Below, piece by piece: positions 61,275 through 64,000 of a stretch of 64,000 nt of DNA. Origin of the DNA: Novosphingobium malaysiense (lineage in GTDB: Bacteria > Pseudomonadota > Alphaproteobacteria > Sphingomonadales > Sphingomonadaceae); the NCBI RefSeq assembly GCF_000802225.1, contig NZ_JTDI01000001.1, positions 744,001-808,000 of the forward strand, given 5' to 3'. A program made the position numbers and the translations under genes. The notes beneath the pieces were generated by a model. The model searched no databases and had not been told where the DNA came from. It worked only from the letters and a program-made list of their open reading frames with translations. Position 1 is the stretch's first letter, and every line of letters starts with the position of its first letter.

Positions 61275-62210
61275 ATGTACGACAGCTTCATCGACCAGTT
61301 GAGCGGCCTCGACCTCTCAGGCCTTAGCATCAGGCCAGCTCCCTTCAACGAAACCGACTTTCCCTGCGAGGACGCGATCGACCAGACGCTTGGCGCCGTA
61401 TGGTCCGACCTTTTCGCGATGTTTTCCGATACGGCCCTGGAGGCCGATGCCGAGGATATTGCCTGGGGCATGGTCAATCTCTTTCACCGTGCCGCCAGCC
61501 GCAAGTCCGCTCAGCTCGACCGGGCCAGCGATGAGATCCGGGTCCTCCTCGCATCTGCCGATGGATCCGAGGTACATTCGAGCAATCTGGAAGAGCAGGT
61601 CGAGCGCGCGCAGGCCGCCGAGGCCAGCATGCTGGCCTTCGAGCAGATGCGGGAGGCTGCCGCAGCACTTTACCGTGACGAGACCGGTTCTTCGTGGAAG
61701 CCTGTTTCTGGCTCGCGTACGAGCCATTCACGCCACCTTACTTCGGCTGTGATCGATGCCCGCGATTTCCTCCGCGCACGTGCTGAGAACCGGCGTCACG
61801 CTCTGATTCCGGAAGGAACTCCGGTCGTTTTCGCCGGTGGTCGCCGGAGCTTCGGGAGCGCCGAGGATGCGCGTGTCTACGCCGACAATATCTGGGCGAC
61901 GCTCGACAAGGTTCGCGATGTGGTTCCCGATCTCTTCCTGGTCCATGGCGGCGACGGCAAGGGAGCCGATCGCCTGGCCGCAAGTTGGGCTGAACGCCGC
62001 GAAGTGCAGCAACTGACCTACTCGCTCGATCGTCGGCTCGGTGCCCGCGCCGGGTTCAAGCGCAACGAGCAAATGCTTTCCCTCAATCCGCGTTATGTCG
62101 TCGCATTTCCGGGCAATGGCGTGACCGAACGGCTTGTGATCGATGCCAAGGCGCGCCGGATCACCGTGGTCGATCGTCGCGGCCTCTTGGGCACCTCTCC
62201 CGGGTCCTGA
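61275..62210 (+). CDS. DUF2493 (SLOG-like, YspA-type) protein
   Basis: 311 aa from the ATG at 61275 with CAGGAG upstream. Residues about 1-170 are helical and unassigned (SFIDQLSGLDLSGLSI, QVERAQAAEASMLAFEQM). The C-terminal 125 residues form a DUF2493 Rossmannoid domain with VVFAGGRRSFGSAEDARVYA, FLVHGGDGKGADRLAASWAE and VVAFPGNGVTERLV. SLOG-superfamily proteins bind nucleotide-derived ligands and are frequent on mobile elements. The biochemical role here is unknown. Confidence 0.85.
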   Translation: MYDSFIDQLSGLDLSGLSIRPAPFNETDFPCEDAIDQTLGAVWSDLFAMFSDTALEADAEDIAWGMVNLFHRAASRKSAQLDRASDEIRVLLASADGSEVHSSNLEEQVERAQAAEASMLAFEQMREAAAALYRDETGSSWKPVSGSRTSHSRHLTSAVIDARDFLRARAENRRHALIPEGTPVVFAGGRRSFGSAEDARVYADNIWATLDKVRDVVPDLFLVHGGDGKGADRLAASWAERREVQQLTYSLDRRLGARAGFKRNEQMLSLNPRYVVAFPGNGVTERLVIDAKARRITVVDRRGLLGTSPGS

Positions 62211-62244
62211 CGGGCCCATCATCATCTGCATTTGCATTGCGTGG

Positions 62245-62550
62245 ATGTGCATTGGGCGCCGACCCGATTATAGACCGGTCATACAACTTGACGATCTGCT
62301 GCAGCGCTACTTTGCCACCACGGACCTCACCGGGGTTGCCCCCGACACCTTTGCAGCCGGTATTGAACATTGCCGGGTCGATCTCGGCCTTGAGGAGGAC
62401 CGGGGCAAGCGCTCTGCACTGTGGTCGTTCCAGCACATGTTCGGGTCCGCCCCCGATCTCGATGTGGCGTTCGAGAACGAGGAAGATCGGGAAGCAGCCC
62501 GCAACTTCATGGATCTCCTGGCGGCATCGGAGGGCGAAGGGGTAAACTGA
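62245..62550 (+). CDS. small hypothetical protein of the element
   Basis: 101 aa from the ATG at 62245 (weak ribosome site; other starts upstream in the open frame are less likely). A globular helical protein (DLLQRYFATTDLTG, FAAGIEHCRVDLGLEED, RSALWSFQHMFGSAPDLD, EEDREAARNFMDLLAASEG). No family recognised. It lies between the DUF2493 and ssb genes on the same strand. Confidence 0.65.
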   Translation: MCIGRRPDYRPVIQLDDLLQRYFATTDLTGVAPDTFAAGIEHCRVDLGLEEDRGKRSALWSFQHMFGSAPDLDVAFENEEDREAARNFMDLLAASEGEGVN

Positions 62551-62777
62551 TTGCAGCTGGGTCTTGGCACCGTCAGACCCACACCCGACACCCATCCGGC
62601 TTTCTTCGCGAACAGTCCTGAATCAGGTCAGCTGAGGACAGCAACCCGTTCCTTTCCGGCCGTGTTGTCGCGCTTCGCGCGCCTGCCCGCACCACCCGTC
62701 ATGAACAGGTTTCCCTTCGGCCCTTCAGGCCTCAGGTGCAGTCCTCCCATGCCCTGCTTCTTCTGGATGTTCGCAAG

Positions 62778-62794
62778 CCGGAGATGGTCTCCGG
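62778..62794 (+). promoter_or_regulatory. hairpin upstream of ssb
   Basis: CCGGAGA-TGG-TCTCCGG is a perfect 7-bp stem with a 3-base loop, followed by TTTGAGG, 26 bases before the ssb start. It may act as terminator or attenuator for readthrough, or shape the ssb leader. Confidence 0.5.
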
Positions 62795-62819
62795 TTTGAG
62801 GAACTGAAGGAATATCATC

Positions 62820-63218
62820 ATGACCAATATCGCAATCCTCACCGGCCGCATCGCCCGCGATCCCGACACCCGCGAGACCAAGGGCGGCACCAATGTCGCC
62901 GGGATCACCGTCGTCACCGATCGCCCTGCACGCGACAAGGACGGCAAGACCTACAAGGATGAGAACGGCTACACCGCCAAGGAAAGCGAGTTCCACCGGG
63001 TGACCTGCTTCAATGGCCTTGCGAAGACCGTCGGCCAGTACTGCTCAAAGGGCCAGCTGGTCAGCGTCCAGGGCCGCATCCACTACACCCAGTGGGAGGA
63101 CAAGGACGGGGTCACGCGCTACGGCACCGAGATCCTCGCCGACAAGGTCGACTTCCTCTCCCGCGGCAACGGGTCGAGCGACGACAACGACAACACCGGC
63201 GCTCCCGATATCGACTGA
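62820..63218 (+). CDS. ssb: single-stranded DNA-binding protein
   Basis: A 132 aa OB-fold protein (NIAILTGRIARDPDTRETKGG, SEFHRVTCFNGLAKTVGQYC, KGQLVSVQGRIHYTQWEDKDG, EILADKVDFLS). The tail is short and acidic (SSDDNDNTGAPDID) but lacks the usual final DDDIPF protein-binding peptide, as in many element-borne SSBs. AAGGA lies upstream of the ATG. It would coat single strands during transfer or replication of the element. Confidence 0.92.
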   Translation: MTNIAILTGRIARDPDTRETKGGTNVAGITVVTDRPARDKDGKTYKDENGYTAKESEFHRVTCFNGLAKTVGQYCSKGQLVSVQGRIHYTQWEDKDGVTRYGTEILADKVDFLSRGNGSSDDNDNTGAPDID

Positions 63219-63243
63219 GATCGATCCCGGTCGTGCCCCCTAC

Positions 63244-63277
63244 GAAGAGGCTCTGCCGCAAGCGGCAGGGCCTCTTC
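63244..63277. terminator. bidirectional terminator between ssb and convergent gene
   Basis: GAAGAGGC-T-CTGCCG and CGGCAG-G-GCCTCTTC form a long stem (63244-63277) around a 4-base loop, followed by TTCT on the plus strand. It lies 26 bases past ssb and 9 bases before the stop of the opposing gene. Confidence 0.85.
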
Positions 63278-63285
63278 TTCTGTGC

Positions 63286-63552
63286 TTACTGGGTTCCCGG
63301 CTCTGCATTCGAAGCACGGGTTGAACCGCGCCCCGTCAGTTTCTCGATCGCGGCATCCTCGCCGAGTTTCCCGAGTTCTTCGGCAACCTTCCTCAGGCCC
63401 TTCTTCGAGAAGCTTTCAAGGCCGCTTCCCAGGATGATTTCGCCGAGTTCCTTGGCCGCTTGTACTTCGAGCTCGCGCTGTTTGGCGTCGAGCGCCTCGC
63501 GGTCCGCTTCGAGCTTTTGCAGGGCTGCAATCGCGCTCCTGTTTCGGGGCAT
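63286..63552 (-). CDS. small coiled-coil protein
   Basis: 88 aa from the ATG at 63552 (AAAAGGAC upstream). Most of it is a charged helix (AALQKLEADREALDAKQREL, EVQAAKELGEIILGSG), then FSKKGLRKVAEELGKLGED. Similar small proteins occur near conjugation genes in alphaproteobacteria, but I cannot name the family. It converges on ssb. Confidence 0.7.
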   Translation of the reverse strand: MPRNRSAIAALQKLEADREALDAKQRELEVQAAKELGEIILGSGLESFSKKGLRKVAEELGKLGEDAAIEKLTGRGSTRASNAEPGTQ

Positions 63553-63898
63553 GTTACTTGTCCTTTTATCTCCCTCGGATCTGCTCCCCGGTTGATTCCA
63601 TGCGCGCGTCACTGGGGTGTAGGAAAGACAATTCGCACCCAGCAGGCGTTCGATACTGTGGCAGAGGTGGAGGGTCCTGGCTCACGGTTCTCCCAGCATG
63701 ATGGCCTTGCGCCTCCCGCCTCAAGGACGGCGGGGCCCCACCATTTTGCCCGCTACCGGATTGCATCCGGCAGCGAACAAAATCGTTACCCCCACCGCCG
63801 CTATCGCGGTCGCCCATTCGGGCGATCCCTGACCCGGGATGCACAAGACCATCGCGCACTCTTCCTGTCGTCTCACGACAGAAATCAGGAGGATTATC
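63553..63898. promoter_or_regulatory. divergent control region near right edge
   Basis: A 346-base gap between two divergent genes. It holds several short GC-rich dyads, for example GATTGCATCCGG near 63760 and CGATCCCTGACCCGGGATGC near 63825. A perfect CTGTCGT-CTC-ACGACAG hairpin lies at 63865-63881. No gene was seen. Confidence 0.4.
63865..63881 (+). promoter_or_regulatory. hairpin directly before the last ribosome binding site
   Basis: CTGTCGT (63865-63871) pairs with ACGACAG (63875-63881); the stem ends four bases before CAGGAGG of the next gene, so it could influence translation start. Confidence 0.45.
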
Positions 63899-64000
63899 AT
63901 GGCCTATTCAATGCATTGCGCCCTTCCGTCCCGGAGCTATTTCGAGGCTCTGGAAACAGCCGAGAAGAGAGCGTTGCACAGCTTCTTCGATCAGCACGTT
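63899..64000 (+). CDS. N-terminal fragment of an element gene, cut by window edge
   Basis: 34 codons from the ATG at 63899, with a strong CAGGAGG seven bases upstream, reading MAYSMHCALPSRSYFEALE and continuing through TAEKRALHSFFDQHV. The gene runs off the window. The peptide is too short to assign. It appears to begin the next plus-strand transcription unit of the element. Confidence 0.6.
   Translation, partial: MAYSMHCALPSRSYFEALETAEKRALHSFFDQHV

Noticed and set aside
42255..64000. Search for attR within the window
   Set aside because: No second copy of the tRNA-Leu 3' end was seen by eye between 43 and 64 kb, so the element is taken to continue beyond the right edge.

Overview
The window looks like chromosomal DNA of an alphaproteobacterium, most likely a sphingomonad (Sphingomonadales, Novosphingobium/Sphingobium-like). 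It is GC-rich. It carries a large TonB receptor with a TPR-sulfotransferase neighbour, a TorF-type porin, alphaproteobacterial-style gene clusters (metX-metW, hisC-tyrA, a GST beside an NDUFA9-type protein), and LexA-box-like sites of the alphaproteobacterial GTTC-N7-GTTC type. The genus is an inference.

Left part, 1-19.6 kb: a PepSY membrane protein pair converges on a TPR-sulfotransferase and TonB receptor unit. Next come a very large TPR-CHAT lipoprotein, a P-type cation ATPase convergent with a CaCA-type antiporter, a TorF-like porin, a carbonic anhydrase-SulP transporter pair with overlapping stop and start (probable bicarbonate handling), and an OmpR/EnvZ-type two-component pair.

Middle, 20-28.2 kb: an expanded curli-type amyloid locus, all on the minus strand. 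The order of transcription is csgF, csgG, two large curlin-repeat proteins (464 and 367 aa), then a translationally coupled triplet (a CsgB-like 140 aa protein, a 247 aa curlin-repeat protein and a 247 aa exported protein of unknown role). A LuxR-type regulator and a small exported protein follow. No csgE was seen. A 42-43 bp element occurs twice in the non-coding parts of the locus.

28.6-42.3 kb is ordinary core chromosome: tRNA-Leu(GAG), a zinc-ribbon/DUF3426 protein, ftsEX, a YdcF-like protein, plsC, a transglutaminase, tyrA-hisC, metX-metW, an FAD dehydrogenase, two VOC proteins, a GST, an NDUFA9-like protein and tRNA-Leu(CAG).

From about 42.26 kb to the right edge lies an integrative element inserted at the 3' end of tRNA-Leu(CAG). 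It starts with a P4-type tyrosine integrase and continues with a thermonuclease, a lytic transglycosylase, a Toprim/CHC2 primase-like protein, a 1415 aa methylase-helicase of strawberry-notch type, a ParB-like protein, an ArdC-like antirestriction protein, a DUF2493 protein and SSB. These accessory genes share a recurring leader layout in which the Shine-Dalgarno region can pair with an upstream CCTGA(TC) segment. Two LexA-box-like sites sit in the control regions of the integrase and of the transglycosylase/Toprim pair.

Inside the element, on the opposite strand (52.9-59.4 kb), is a six-gene run that is the best candidate for an undescribed system: a STAS-like/winged-helix protein, a 115 aa protein, a Cys-rich protein, a GHKL ATPase, then an OLD-family ATPase-nuclease (GajA-like) and a UvrD-like helicase (GajB-like), i.e. 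a Gabija-type pair with four extra genes in front. The right end of the element is not in the window.
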